From Clostridia bacterium (GTDB lineage Bacteria; Bacillota; Clostridia; Oscillospirales; Acutalibacteraceae): a DNA stretch of 64,000 nucleotides. The stretch covers positions 62,001 through 126,000 of the forward strand of contig JAFSGP010000036.1 in assembly GCA_017440755.1 (NCBI GenBank), read 5' to 3'. A model generated the notes under the pieces. It searched no databases, was not told the origin of the DNA, and worked only from the letters and a program-made list of their open reading frames with translations. Below, one piece after another: positions 1-7,909 of the stretch (position 1 is the first letter of the stretch; every line of letters starts with the position of its first letter). The translations under genes were made by a program, and so were the position numbers.

Positions 1-1
1 A

Positions 2-214
2 TGCGGGCTTGACCCCGCTTTCTATGCCAACCGCCGCCGCCCCTATGAGGAGGTTCTGCCGTGGGATCATCTGGACTACGGCGTAACCAAGGCGTTCCTT
101 ATCAAGGAAAACGAGCTGGCGCATCAGGCGCAGACTACCCCTAACTGTCGGCAGAAATGCTCCGGTTGCGGCGCGGCCTGTTGGAAGGAGGGCGTTTGTG
201 TTGAAAACCGTTAG
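2..214 (+). CDS. C-terminal end of a TIGR03960-type radical SAM protein (partial)
   Basis: An open frame enters from the left edge and stops at 212-214, giving the last 70 residues of a protein. It contains a stretch typical of the extreme C terminus of the large B12-binding-domain radical SAM proteins (TIGR03960), including LDYGVTKAFLIKENELA and a Cys cluster (C-RQK-C-SG-C-GAA-C-WKEGV-C) that could hold a metal. It overlaps the next gene, a DUF2344 protein, by 17 bases. That pairing is the standard context of this family, in which the two parts are separate genes or one fusion. The catalytic domain lies outside the window, so the identification rests on the tail and the neighbour. Substrate unknown. 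Confidence 0.7.
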   Translation, partial: CGLDPAFYANRRRPYEEVLPWDHLDYGVTKAFLIKENELAHQAQTTPNCRQKCSGCGAACWKEGVCVENR

Positions 215-839
215 AATCTTCTTTTCTAAGACGGGGCGGGCGAAGTATATCTCCCATCTTGACCTGACCCGCACCATGTCCCGCGCTGTCCGTCGGGCGG
301 CGATTCCGCTGTGGTACACAGAGGGCTTTAACCGTCACCCCTATCTAACCTTTGCTGCCCCTCTTTCTCTGGGGTATGAGGGACTGCGGGAGACGATGGA
401 CCTGCGCTTGGAAGAGGATATGGAGCCGGCAGAACTGGTGGCACGTCTGGACGCCGTGATGCCGGAGGGGTTGCATATCCTTTCTGCCGCCGAGGCGGTG
501 GCGAAGCCGGGGGATCTGGCGGCGGCGGAGTATCGCATGACTCTGTCCTGTCCTGCTGACAAGGTGCGCGATGCCTTGGCACTGCCGGAGCTGAACGTGG
601 AAAAGAAAACCAAGAAGAAAACGATGAAAACCATCGATATCCGCCCGTATTTCGAAAAGGCGGACGTCACTGCCGAGGGGGAGAACACGATGGTACAGGT
701 GACGTTACCCAGCGGCAGCACCGAAAATATCAACCCCGGGCTGTTGCCTGCCGCACTGGAGGCGCTCTACGGCGAAAAAGTCCGCTGTGACGTGGTTCGC
801 CTGCGTGTTTTACAGATGAACGGCACCGAATTTGCCTGA
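198..839 (+). CDS. DUF2344 / TIGR03936 family protein, partner of the upstream radical SAM protein
   Basis: A 213-residue protein opening with the family signature VRIFFSKTGRAKYISHLDL and then RRAAIPLWYTEGFNRHP, the conserved N-terminal half of DUF2344. The start is GTG at 198 or the adjacent TTG at 201; both lie behind AAGGAGGG (185-192), inside the end of the upstream gene, so the two are translationally coupled. A Lys-rich segment (EKKTKKKTMK, about residue 134) sits mid-protein. The biochemical role is not known; the family is nearly always encoded beside or fused to TIGR03960 radical SAM proteins and often lies next to ribosomal-protein or RNase genes. Here rplS follows after a separate promoter. 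Confidence 0.85.
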   Translation: MLKTVRIFFSKTGRAKYISHLDLTRTMSRAVRRAAIPLWYTEGFNRHPYLTFAAPLSLGYEGLRETMDLRLEEDMEPAELVARLDAVMPEGLHILSAAEAVAKPGDLAAAEYRMTLSCPADKVRDALALPELNVEKKTKKKTMKTIDIRPYFEKADVTAEGENTMVQVTLPSGSTENINPGLLPAALEALYGEKVRCDVVRLRVLQMNGTEFA

Positions 840-875
840 TTTTTTGGAAAATTTACAGAAAACGCAAAAAAACAC

Positions 876-904
876 TTGCATTTATGAAACACTTGTGCTA
901 TCAT
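876..904 (+). promoter_or_regulatory. Sigma-A-type promoter for rplS
   Basis: TTGCAT (876-881), a 17-base spacer and TATCAT (899-904). Transcription would start near 911, leaving a leader of about 120 bases before rplS. Confidence 0.75.
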
Positions 905-911
905 GTATCAG

Positions 912-1023
912 GCGTTTTTGGCCGCAGGCGTTTGCCTGTGGGGGTTAATGCCAGGCGAAAGCCACGACATTAAAGCGGATGGTCCTCTGCGGCACAGCTG
1001 ACATGAACATCTGAAAACTTAGG
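912..1023 (+). promoter_or_regulatory. Structured 5' leader of rplS, candidate L19 autoregulatory leader
   Basis: The untranslated leader between the rplS promoter and its ribosome site contains a hairpin with an 8-bp stem (922-929 with 934-941, one G-T pair, loop GTTT) and a small GAAA-tetraloop hairpin (954-963). Ribosomal protein L19 leaders are known in Firmicutes, where L19 feeds back on its own mRNA. I could not compare this with the Rfam model, so identity with that class is inference from position and folding. Confidence 0.45.
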
Positions 1024-1033
1024 AGGAAGAACT

Positions 1034-1375
1034 ATGGACGCATTGAAACTCATTGCCGGTGACAGCATCAAGGAGACCACTCCTGATTTCAACATCGGCG
1101 ACACCATCCGTGTGGATGTGAAGATCCGTGAAGGCGAGCGCGAGCGTATTCAGGCCTTCGAGGGTACTGTAATTGCCAAGAAGGGCAGCGGTGTGGCTGA
1201 GACCTTTACCGTTCGCCGTGTGGCTTACGGTGTCGGCGTGGAGCGTGTGTTCCCGTTGCACAGCCCCAATGTGGCCGCCGTTAAGGTGGTTCGCCGCGGT
1301 AAGGTGCGCCGCAGCAAGCTGTATTATCTGCGTGATCGCGTGGGTAAGGCTGCTAAGGTTAAAGAGCGCCTGTAA
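1034..1375 (+). CDS. rplS: 50S ribosomal protein L19
   Basis: A 113-residue protein, close to the usual 114-116. It matches L19 throughout: [26 protein letters not shown] near the N terminus, then [27 protein letters not shown] and the basic C-terminal [22 protein letters not shown]19 lies at the 30S-50S interface. ATG at 1034 follows AGGAGGAAG. It has its own promoter and leader, and a strong terminator ends the transcript, so it is monocistronic here. In many bacteria rplS follows trmD, which is absent here. Confidence 0.97.
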   Translation: MDALKLIAGDSIKETTPDFNIGDTIRVDVKIREGERERIQAFEGTVIAKKGSGVAETFTVRRVAYGVGVERVFPLHSPNVAAVKVVRRGKVRRSKLYYLRDRVGKAAKVKERL

Positions 1376-1385
1376 GATTTTTGTG

Positions 1386-1412
1386 AAAAAGGGACTGAAA
1401 AGTCCCTTTTTT
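1386..1412 (+). terminator. Rho-independent terminator after rplS
   Basis: GGGACT (1391-1396) pairs with AGTCCC (1401-1406) around a GAAA loop. The stem is extended by A-T pairs and followed by a run of six T. Confidence 0.9.
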
Positions 1413-1455
1413 GCTTTATATGGGGAAAATTCTTCTTTATTTCTTTAAAACAATG

Positions 1456-1464
1456 TGTTATAAT
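1456..1464 (+). promoter_or_regulatory. Extended -10 promoter for the lepB-rbgA-rnhB operon
   Basis: TGTTATAAT (1456-1464) is a perfect -10 with the TGn extension. The -35 region (TTTATT, 1436-1441, 17 bases upstream) is weak, as is common with extended -10 elements. Confidence 0.6.
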
Positions 1465-1519
1465 GTACTTTAACGTGGCAGAATAGCCGCACAGCACAAA
1501 AGCGGAGGTGAGCGAGAGA

Positions 1520-2068
1520 ATGCAGCTTGGTACGTGGTTGCGGGATAAAAACCGAAAAGCAGTGCTGTCTGCATTCGATTGGCTGCAAACCTTGATTTTT
1601 GCCTTGGTTACCATTACGCTGCTGTTAGCGTTTGTACTGCGTGTGGTGGGCGTGGTTGGCGATTCGATGCTGCCTACACTGACGAGTGGCGATCGTCTGC
1701 TTTTGTCCTGCCTGAGCGATAGCTATGCGCAGGGCGATATCGTGGTGATCGATCGCTACACCGACGAGCCGCTGATTAAACGAGTGGTGGCGATAGCGGG
1801 GGATACGGTCATGATTACCTCGGACTACGCGCTGCTGGTTAATGGTATCCCGCAGAAAGAGCCCTATGTCATGGGAGCCACCATACCGCGGGATATGACA
1901 GGGCCCGTTACGGTGCCTGCGGGCTGTGTGTTTGTGCTGGGGGATAACCGCTTGGTATCCAAGGACAGCCGCCAGCGGGAGATTGGTATGGTAAACACGA
2001 AGGATATTGTGGGCAGAGTGGTATATCGTCTGTGGCCGCTCGGTGCCGCGGGTAACGTGAATGAATGA
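1520..2068 (+). CDS. lepB: Signal peptidase I, first of two tandem copies
   Basis: Type I signal peptidase (S26) that cleaves signal peptides from exported proteins at the outer face of the membrane. Counted from ATG at 1520 it has 182 residues: a short cytoplasmic head, one membrane segment (about 22-43), the catalytic serine in GDSMLPTL (Ser49), the general-base lysine in LIKRV (Lys87) and the C-terminal box VLGDNRLVSKDSR. ATG 1520 is preferred over GTG 1508 because the GGAGG site at 1504-1508 overlaps that GTG. The stop overlaps an ATG of the downstream frame (ATGA at 2065), and a second signal peptidase follows at once. Confidence 0.92.
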   Translation: MQLGTWLRDKNRKAVLSAFDWLQTLIFALVTITLLLAFVLRVVGVVGDSMLPTLTSGDRLLLSCLSDSYAQGDIVVIDRYTDEPLIKRVVAIAGDTVMITSDYALLVNGIPQKEPYVMGATIPRDMTGPVTVPAGCVFVLGDNRLVSKDSRQREIGMVNTKDIVGRVVYRLWPLGAAGNVNE

Positions 2069-2085
2069 CGAAGGGGGGCGCACGC

Positions 2086-2643
2086 ATGTCCGTTTCATGT
2101 AAGCATCAAAAGGAGTCTCCTGCCAAGATGAGTCGCTTGGAAAATGGCTACGATTGGATGAGCTCGGTGATAACCGCGCTTGTGGTGGTGGCGATACTGT
2201 TCGCATTTGTCTGCCGCGTGGTTAGTGTGGACGGTGCGTCCATGACCAACACCCTGCAGCATGGCGACCGTCTGCTGATTACCAGCTTTTATAACACCCC
2301 TGCCTACGGTGACGTGGTGGTGATTAATCGGGTGGGCGATGCCCCGCTGATTAAGCGGGTTATCGGGTTGCCCGGTGACCGTATTTCCATCGCTGAGGGA
2401 GAGGGCGTGGTCTACCGCAACGGTAAACCCTTGGACGAGCCGTATACGCGGGACGGGTTCACTCCTACTAATGGTATGCGGGACGAGATTACTGTTCCTG
2501 AGGGGCAGTTGTTTGTGCTGGGGGATAACCGTGGGGATTCCCTTGACAGCCGTTTGATAGGCACGATTTCTATGGATAACGTGGTGGGTAAAGCGTTGGT
2601 GCGGCTGATGCCCAACTTCTGTAAAATAACGAACGGAGAGTAA
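2086..2643 (+). CDS. Signal peptidase I, second tandem copy
   Basis: A 185-residue paralogue of the preceding gene with one membrane segment (about 26-47), catalytic Ser52 in GASMTNTL, Lys90 in LIKRV and the box VLGDNRGDSLDSR. The residue after Ser-Met-Thr is Asn where Pro is usual (SMxPTL), so substrate-pocket geometry may differ. ATG 2086 is favoured over ATG 2065 because GGGGGG at 2073-2078 is spaced correctly for it. Two adjacent signal peptidases suggest division of substrates, as with the multiple Sip enzymes of Bacillus. Co-transcription with rbgA is likely (4-base gap). Confidence 0.92.
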   Translation: MSVSCKHQKESPAKMSRLENGYDWMSSVITALVVVAILFAFVCRVVSVDGASMTNTLQHGDRLLITSFYNTPAYGDVVVINRVGDAPLIKRVIGLPGDRISIAEGEGVVYRNGKPLDEPYTRDGFTPTNGMRDEITVPEGQLFVLGDNRGDSLDSRLIGTISMDNVVGKALVRLMPNFCKITNGE

Positions 2644-2647
2644 ACGT

Positions 2648-3697
2648 ATGGCAACCACACGCCGTAATGTGAATAAAGGACCCAAGAAAGAGGGCACTCG
2701 CCGCGGCGGTGCCCCCGTCGCCAAGGGGAAGCCTGTGCGTGACGACCGCCACGCGGCAAAGCGGGCGGATAAAAGGCATAAAGTGCCAACGGCGACAGAG
2801 CCGGAGATTACCCCGGAGCGTCCGGATATCGGTACGATTCAGTGGTTTCCCGGGCATATGGCTCGTACCCGCCGTAAGATTCAGGAGAGTCTGTCGTTGG
2901 TGGACGCGGTGGTGGAGATTGTGGATGCCCGTATCCCCCTGTCCAGCCGCAACCCCGAATTGGACAGCCTGACGGGGCGCAAACCTCGTTTGGTGATTCT
3001 CAATAAGGCAGATTTGGCGGACGAGGCAGCAACCCGCCGCTGGATTTCCTATTTTCGCGCGCAGGGCATGGCGGCGTTGGCGGTGGACTGCAAGAGCGGT
3101 CGTGGCTGTAACCAGTTTCAGCCCGCCTTGCGGGAGCTGCTCCGCGATTTGGTGGAGAAATGGGAGAGCAAAGGCGCTAACCGCGCCATTCGAGCGATGG
3201 TTGTGGGCATTCCCAACGTGGGTAAGAGCTCATTCATCAATCGCATGAACAGGGGCGGCAAGGCAAAGGTTGAGGACCGCCCCGGTGTGACCCGCATGAA
3301 CCAGTGGTTTGTGCTGGAGAGCGGAACCCAGCTGTTGGACACCCCCGGCGTCCTGTGGCCGAAGTTTGAGGACCAGACGGTGGCCATGCGGCTGGCTTTC
3401 ACCGGCGCTATCAAGGACCAAGTGCTGAACTTAGAGGAAATGGCCTGCGAACTGTTGCAGGTGTTGCGGCAGGGATACGCACCTCTGCTGTGCGAGCGGT
3501 ATAAATTATCCGAGCCTCTTCTCGAATCCTGCTGGGATTTGCTGCAGGAAATCGGGCGCAAGCGGGGTATGCTGCTCTCCGGCGGTGCCATTGATACCGA
3601 GCGCGCTTCCATTATGCTGTTGGACGAGTACCGCGGCGGAAAATTGGGGCGCATCACCCTCGAATTCCCCGATAGGGAGGTGACTGCAGATGCTTGA
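2648..3697 (+). CDS. rbgA: Ribosome biogenesis GTPase RbgA (YlqF) with basic N-terminal extension
   Basis: Circularly permuted GTPase required for late assembly of the 50S subunit. The family start, [15 protein letters not shown], appears only at about residue 64; the motifs then come in permuted order: G4 NKAD, G1 [10 protein letters not shown]3 DTPG. The length is 349 residues against about 282 in B. subtilis. The difference is an N-terminal extension of about 60 residues rich in Lys and Arg, likely disordered. The start at 2648 has a good site (GGAGAG) and the extension keeps neighbour-like codon use, so I regard it as real. The end overlaps rnhB by 8 bases. Confidence 0.95.
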   Translation: MATTRRNVNKGPKKEGTRRGGAPVAKGKPVRDDRHAAKRADKRHKVPTATEPEITPERPDIGTIQWFPGHMARTRRKIQESLSLVDAVVEIVDARIPLSSRNPELDSLTGRKPRLVILNKADLADEAATRRWISYFRAQGMAALAVDCKSGRGCNQFQPALRELLRDLVEKWESKGANRAIRAMVVGIPNVGKSSFINRMNRGGKAKVEDRPGVTRMNQWFVLESGTQLLDTPGVLWPKFEDQTVAMRLAFTGAIKDQVLNLEEMACELLQVLRQGYAPLLCERYKLSEPLLESCWDLLQEIGRKRGMLLSGGAIDTERASIMLLDEYRGGKLGRITLEFPDREVTADA

Positions 3698-4301
3698 CCC
3701 TCAGTTTGACCAAGACCTGCGTCTGCGGTGCGGCGGCATTGTTTGCGGTGTCGATGAGGCGGGACGGGGGCCCTTGGCAGGTCCCGTTTACGCGGCGGCG
3801 GTTATTCTGTCGGCGGACAATCCCATTGAGGGATTGAATGATTCTAAGAAGCTGTCGGAAAAGAAGCGTGAGCTGCTGTTTGATGTCATACGTCAGCGTG
3901 CGGTTGCCTACTGCATTGCCTCGGCATCGGTGGAGGAAATCGAGGAACACAACATTCTCGGCGCCACCTATCTGGCGATGACCCGTGCGGTGGAGGGGCT
4001 GTCGATACAGCCGGATTTGGCGGCGATTGACGGCAACCGTATCCCGCCGATGCTGAAAACAGCGGCCGTTACGGTTGTAAAGGGGGACGCCTTGTCAGAG
4101 TCGATTGCGGCAGCTTCCATTCTGGCGAAGGTATCTCGTGACCGTGTTATGAAGGAATTGGACGCGGAATATCCCGCCTACGGCTTCGCGATACATAAGG
4201 GCTACGGCACTGCTGCCCATACGGCGGCTTTGCGTGAGCACGGACCCTGTCCCGTGCACCGCCCCAGCTTTCTCACCAAGATACTGGGAGGCAAAGGCTG
4301 A
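3690..4301 (+). CDS. rnhB: Ribonuclease HII
   Basis: Removes ribonucleotides and RNA strands from RNA-DNA hybrids. Its 203 residues include the opening motif [14 protein letters not shown] with the first catalytic Asp-Glu pair (about residues 19-20), [17 protein letters not shown] and the later [24 protein letters not shown] 3690 is preceded by GAGGTGA inside the rbgA end. The rbgA-rnhB pairing is standard in Firmicutes. Its stop overlaps the start of yraN (TGATG). Confidence 0.96.
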   Translation: MLDPQFDQDLRLRCGGIVCGVDEAGRGPLAGPVYAAAVILSADNPIEGLNDSKKLSEKKRELLFDVIRQRAVAYCIASASVEEIEEHNILGATYLAMTRAVEGLSIQPDLAAIDGNRIPPMLKTAAVTVVKGDALSESIAAASILAKVSRDRVMKELDAEYPAYGFAIHKGYGTAAHTAALREHGPCPVHRPSFLTKILGGKG

Positions 4302-4687
4302 TGCCCGCCCCGTCAAAGGGAGCGGCGGGTGAAGTGATGGCGGCTCGCTTCTTGCGGCAAAAAGGCTACACCATATTGGCCTCCAACTATCGTTGCCGTC
4401 AGGGGGAGATTGACATAATCGCGGCTAAGGACGGATATATTGTCTTTGCAGAGGTAAAGACTCGTCGCAGCGATGCCATGTATGCACCCCGCGAGGCGGT
4501 TACCGTCGCCAAACAGCGCCGTATTTTGCAGACAGCTTCCATTTATCTGGCTTCCAATGGGGTAACCTTACAGCCTCGTTTCGACGTTATTGAGGTCATT
4601 ACCTCTGACAAAGCGCCTATGATAGCGGAAGAAATCAACCATATTATGGGCGCCTATGAAACGGGGGATTTGGGTGCGGCTTTTTGA
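4301..4687 (+). CDS. UPF0102 (YraN) family predicted endonuclease-fold protein
   Basis: A 128-residue protein matching the YraN family: GEVMAARFLRQKGYTILASNYRCRQGEIDIIAAKDG followed by FAEVKTRR. The residues E, D and ExK form the PD-(D/E)xK nuclease-like core, but no activity is established for most members. Location directly after rnhB is the usual context, hinting at a nucleic-acid role. Translationally coupled at both ends. Confidence 0.9.
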   Translation: MPAPSKGAAGEVMAARFLRQKGYTILASNYRCRQGEIDIIAAKDGYIVFAEVKTRRSDAMYAPREAVTVAKQRRILQTASIYLASNGVTLQPRFDVIEVITSDKAPMIAEEINHIMGAYETGDLGAAF

Positions 4688-5567
4688 CCTGCACTGCGAT
4701 ACGCTGGGGTGCCTTGCCGACGGAAGAAAGTCGGCGGTTGACATGCGTCGCGGTGGTTGTTATGACCTGTGGACGCAGGTGTTCGCCGCCTGGCTTGCTG
4801 ATGGCGAAACACCGGAACAGGCACGCGGACACTGTGAAATGCTGTTGGATTCCGCATGGCAATTGGGGCGACAGGCGATGCGGGTAGAGGACAGGGATAG
4901 CCTGTGCGACACCACACATATCTGTCGTGCCTTACTGGCGGTGGAAAACGGTGGTGCGACTGCGGCTGACTTTCCGTATTTAGCGTATCTCTACCGCCGC
5001 GGAGTGCGGCTGATTACCCTCACTTGGAACGGAGACGGACCATGGGGGAGTGGCTGTTTCGGCGGTACGGACGGTCTTACTGCATATGGCAAACAAGCGG
5101 TGCGGGACATGGAGTCCCTTGGCATAACGGTGGACGTTTCCCACCTCAATGCCGCGGGCTTTCGGGACGTGGCGGCAATGGCAACAAGGCCCTTTATCGC
5201 CTCCCACTCCAATTCTTATGCCGTACACCCCCATCCGCGCAACCTGACCGATGCGCAGTTTTGCGCCGTACGGGACAGCGGCGGCGTGGTTGGGCTGAAT
5301 CTTTACGGTGATCACTTAGGTGGTTGGGATTTTTCCGCGTTTCAGCGGCATTTAGAGCACTTTCTCGCCCTTAACGGCGAACGAACCGTCTGTATCGGCA
5401 GCGATTTGGACGGTATGGAGATACCCGACGTATGGGAGGGTATCTGTGTATTCGATAAACTATGGCAACATCTGAAAGGGGAGGGATATCCCGAGCCCCT
5501 GCTGGATGCAGTCTTTTATTCCAATGCATTTGCGTTTTTCAGCAAGACATTGGCGGCAAAAACATAA
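4674..5567 (+). CDS. Membrane dipeptidase family (M19) metallopeptidase
   Basis: About 297 residues from GTG 4674 (ATG 4656 is possible, but GGGGGA at 4663-4668 fits the GTG better). Zinc-site motifs of the renal dipeptidase family are visible: LFDLHCDT at the N terminus, AVENG with the bridging Glu, VDVSHLN and ASHSNSYAVHPHPRNLTD, and GSDLDGM near the C terminus. These enzymes cleave dipeptides, including D-amino-acid-containing ones. No signal peptide is visible, so it is probably cytoplasmic. It overlaps the end of yraN and is followed 17 bases later by thrC. Confidence 0.88.
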   Translation: MRLFDLHCDTLGCLADGRKSAVDMRRGGCYDLWTQVFAAWLADGETPEQARGHCEMLLDSAWQLGRQAMRVEDRDSLCDTTHICRALLAVENGGATAADFPYLAYLYRRGVRLITLTWNGDGPWGSGCFGGTDGLTAYGKQAVRDMESLGITVDVSHLNAAGFRDVAAMATRPFIASHSNSYAVHPHPRNLTDAQFCAVRDSGGVVGLNLYGDHLGGWDFSAFQRHLEHFLALNGERTVCIGSDLDGMEIPDVWEGICVFDKLWQHLKGEGYPEPLLDAVFYSNAFAFFSKTLAAKT

Positions 5568-5584
5568 GGAATGAGGAAACAACT

Positions 5585-7081
5585 ATGCGCTACACCAGTA
5601 CCAGAAACAACTCCATTCGCGTGACCGCGGCACAGGCGATTGCCGGCGGCATTTCTCCTGAGGGCGGTCTGTACGTCCCTATGGAATTCCCGCAACTGAC
5701 TGCGGAGGATATTCAGAATTTAGTGCCTCTGTCCTATCGGGAGCGGGCTACCCGCGTGCTGTCCCGTTATTTGGGGGATTTCACCGAGGAGGAAGTGGCT
5801 GCTTGCTGCACCGCCGCCTACGGCGAGCGGTTTGATAGTGCTGCGGTTGCTCCCGTGGTGAAGCTGGACGAGGGCTGCCATGTTTTGGAGCTGTGGCATG
5901 GTCCGACCTGCGCGTTTAAGGATATGGCGCTGCAGATTCTGCCGCATCTGATGCGGGTGTCGGTGGAAAAGACCGCTCCCGGACAGCAGATTGTTATTCT
6001 GGTGGCGACCTCCGGCGATACCGGTAAGGCGGCGCTGGAAGGCTTCCGCGATGCCCCTAACACTCGCATTCTGGTGTTTTATCCCGTGGACGGTGTCAGC
6101 GAGATGCAGCGCCTGCAGATGATTACCCAAGAGGGGGATAACGTAGGAGTTTGTGCCATTCGCGGCAACTTTGACGATGCCCAGACGGGGGTTAAGGCCC
6201 TGTTTACCGATAGCGATGTGATTGCCGCTCTGGAACGCAACGGTATGCGTTTCTCCAGCGCCAACTCCATCAACTGGGGTCGTCTGGTTCCTCAGATTGT
6301 ATATTATATCTCCGCCTACTGCGATTTGGTTGCGGCGGGAACCGTTGCGGTAGGGGACGCCATCAACGTGGTGGTTCCCACCGGTAACTTCGGCAACATT
6401 CTGGCGGCCTATTATGCTAAGCAGATGGGTCTGCCGATTGCCAAACTGGTGTGTGCCTCCAACCGCAACCGTGTGCTTACTGACTTTTTCGAGAGCGGCG
6501 TGTATGACTGCAATCGTCCTTTCTTCACCACTACGTCGCCCTCCATGGATATTTTGGTGTCCTCCAATCTGGAGCGACTGCTGTATCACCTGTCCGGTGA
6601 GAACAGCGAGGAAATCGCCGCCATGATGAACAGCCTGAAGACAGAGCGCAAATATAGTGTTTCTCCCGAGATGAAGGTGCAAATCGATGCTCATTTTGTG
6701 GGCGGCAGTGCGGACGATGCTCGTGTGGCAAAGACCATCAAGCAGGTGTTCGAGGAGAAGGGATACCTCTTGGATACCCACACCGCGGTGGCGGTGGCTG
6801 TGTACGAGGATTATCGTGCCGCCACGGGAGATACCACCCCTACCGTCATTGCATCTACTGCGAATCCGTATAAGTTTACGCCTTCTATTTTGGCGGCACT
6901 TGGCTGTGAATCGGAGGCGGCGCCTTACGACCAAATGCAAGAATTGTGCGACAAAGCGGGCTGTTCTATCCCGGAACCGCTGGCTTCTTTGAATGTAAAG
7001 CGGGTTCGCTTTACAGATGTTTGCAACAACGATACTGCCGGTATGCAGGAGACGGTATACCGCATGCTGGAGCTTCGGTGA
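5585..7081 (+). CDS. thrC: Threonine synthase
   Basis: PLP enzyme converting O-phosphohomoserine to threonine. Its 498 residues belong to the long (E. coli/yeast-type) class: MRYTSTRNN at the start, GGLYVP, the PLP-lysine motif HGPTCAFKDMALQ and ATSGDTGKAALEGF, then NSINWGRLVPQIVYY and VPTGNFGNILAAYYAKQMGLP. ATG 5585 follows an AGGAATGAGG site. An in-frame upstream extension overlapping the dipeptidase exists but has no family similarity. No T-box or other leader is visible, so it seems to be read through from the upstream operon. Confidence 0.97.
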   Translation: MRYTSTRNNSIRVTAAQAIAGGISPEGGLYVPMEFPQLTAEDIQNLVPLSYRERATRVLSRYLGDFTEEEVAACCTAAYGERFDSAAVAPVVKLDEGCHVLELWHGPTCAFKDMALQILPHLMRVSVEKTAPGQQIVILVATSGDTGKAALEGFRDAPNTRILVFYPVDGVSEMQRLQMITQEGDNVGVCAIRGNFDDAQTGVKALFTDSDVIAALERNGMRFSSANSINWGRLVPQIVYYISAYCDLVAAGTVAVGDAINVVVPTGNFGNILAAYYAKQMGLPIAKLVCASNRNRVLTDFFESGVYDCNRPFFTTTSPSMDILVSSNLERLLYHLSGENSEEIAAMMNSLKTERKYSVSPEMKVQIDAHFVGGSADDARVAKTIKQVFEEKGYLLDTHTAVAVAVYEDYRAATGDTTPTVIASTANPYKFTPSILAALGCESEAAPYDQMQELCDKAGCSIPEPLASLNVKRVRFTDVCNNDTAGMQETVYRMLELR

Positions 7082-7095
7082 GCGGAGGGGGATAA

Positions 7096-7797
7096 ATGGC
7101 ACTGTTTGTGATTGCCGACACCCATTTGTCGTTAGGTGCTGACAAGTCAATGGCCGTGTTTTCGGGGTGGGACGATTATGTATCCCGTTTGGAGACGAAT
7201 TGGCGAAGTCTGGTGGCTCCAACCGATACGGTGGTGATACCGGGCGATGTTTCTTGGGGCATTAGTCTGCAGCAGGCGACGGAGGACTTTCGCTTTTTGG
7301 ACAGCCTGCCCGGACAGAAACTGCTGTTAAAGGGGAATCACGACTACTGGTGGACCACCCGCCGACAGATGGACTTGTTTTTAGCTGAGCAAGGCTTTGA
7401 ATCCCTGCGCATCGTTCATAACGACGCGGTGGTGGTAGACGATGCCATTGCCGTGTGCGGCAGCCGCGGCTGGTTCTTCGATGCGGAGGAGGATGCGGAC
7501 CGTAAGGTGCTGTTGCGGGAGGCGGGTCGCCTGCGCACCTCCATTCGTGCGGCGAAGGAAACGGGGAGGGAGCCTGTGGTATTTCTTCATTACCCGCCGC
7601 TGTACGGCGACCAGACCTGCCCTGAAATTATTGAGGTGTTGCAGGAAGAGGGTATCAAGCGCTGTTACTACGGTCACGTACACAGCGTGGGCATTCGTCT
7701 GGCGGTGGAAGGGCTGGTTGATGGCATTGAATATCGCTTGATTTCAGCGGACGCGTTGCGTTTTTGTCCTGCTTTGGTCCGTCCTTGCGATGAATGA
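7096..7797 (+). CDS. Calcineurin-like metallophosphoesterase
   Basis: A 233-residue protein with the metal-binding motifs of the family: ADTHLSL (D-x-H), PGDVSWG (GDxxW variant of GDxxD/G), LLKGNHDYWW (GNHD), FLHYPPLY and YYGHVHSVG (GHxH). This matches the bacterial group sometimes labelled YkuE/serine-threonine phosphatase-like, substrate unknown. ATG 7096 follows GGAGGGGGA. It is the last gene before the trigger-factor promoter. Confidence 0.87.
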   Translation: MALFVIADTHLSLGADKSMAVFSGWDDYVSRLETNWRSLVAPTDTVVIPGDVSWGISLQQATEDFRFLDSLPGQKLLLKGNHDYWWTTRRQMDLFLAEQGFESLRIVHNDAVVVDDAIAVCGSRGWFFDAEEDADRKVLLREAGRLRTSIRAAKETGREPVVFLHYPPLYGDQTCPEIIEVLQEEGIKRCYYGHVHSVGIRLAVEGLVDGIEYRLISADALRFCPALVRPCDE

Positions 7798-7858
7798 GGA
7801 AAATATTTGAAATTTTTGCAACTTTTTTCAAAAAAGTATAGCCAAAATGAAAAGCATA

Positions 7859-7867
7859 TGTTATAAT
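7859..7867 (+). promoter_or_regulatory. Extended -10 promoter for tig
   Basis: TGTTATAAT (7859-7867), a perfect extended -10. No good -35 lies 17 bases upstream (TAGCCA). The transcript would begin near 7874. Confidence 0.6.
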
Positions 7868-7909
7868 AATGCGCAATGCGGCTTGAGAGCCAATTTAGGA
7901 GGAATAACA

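Noticed and set aside
7821..7837. A/T palindrome after the metallophosphoesterase gene as a terminator
   Set aside because: The stem is A-T only and the symmetric centre leaves almost no loop; the predicted stability is poor.
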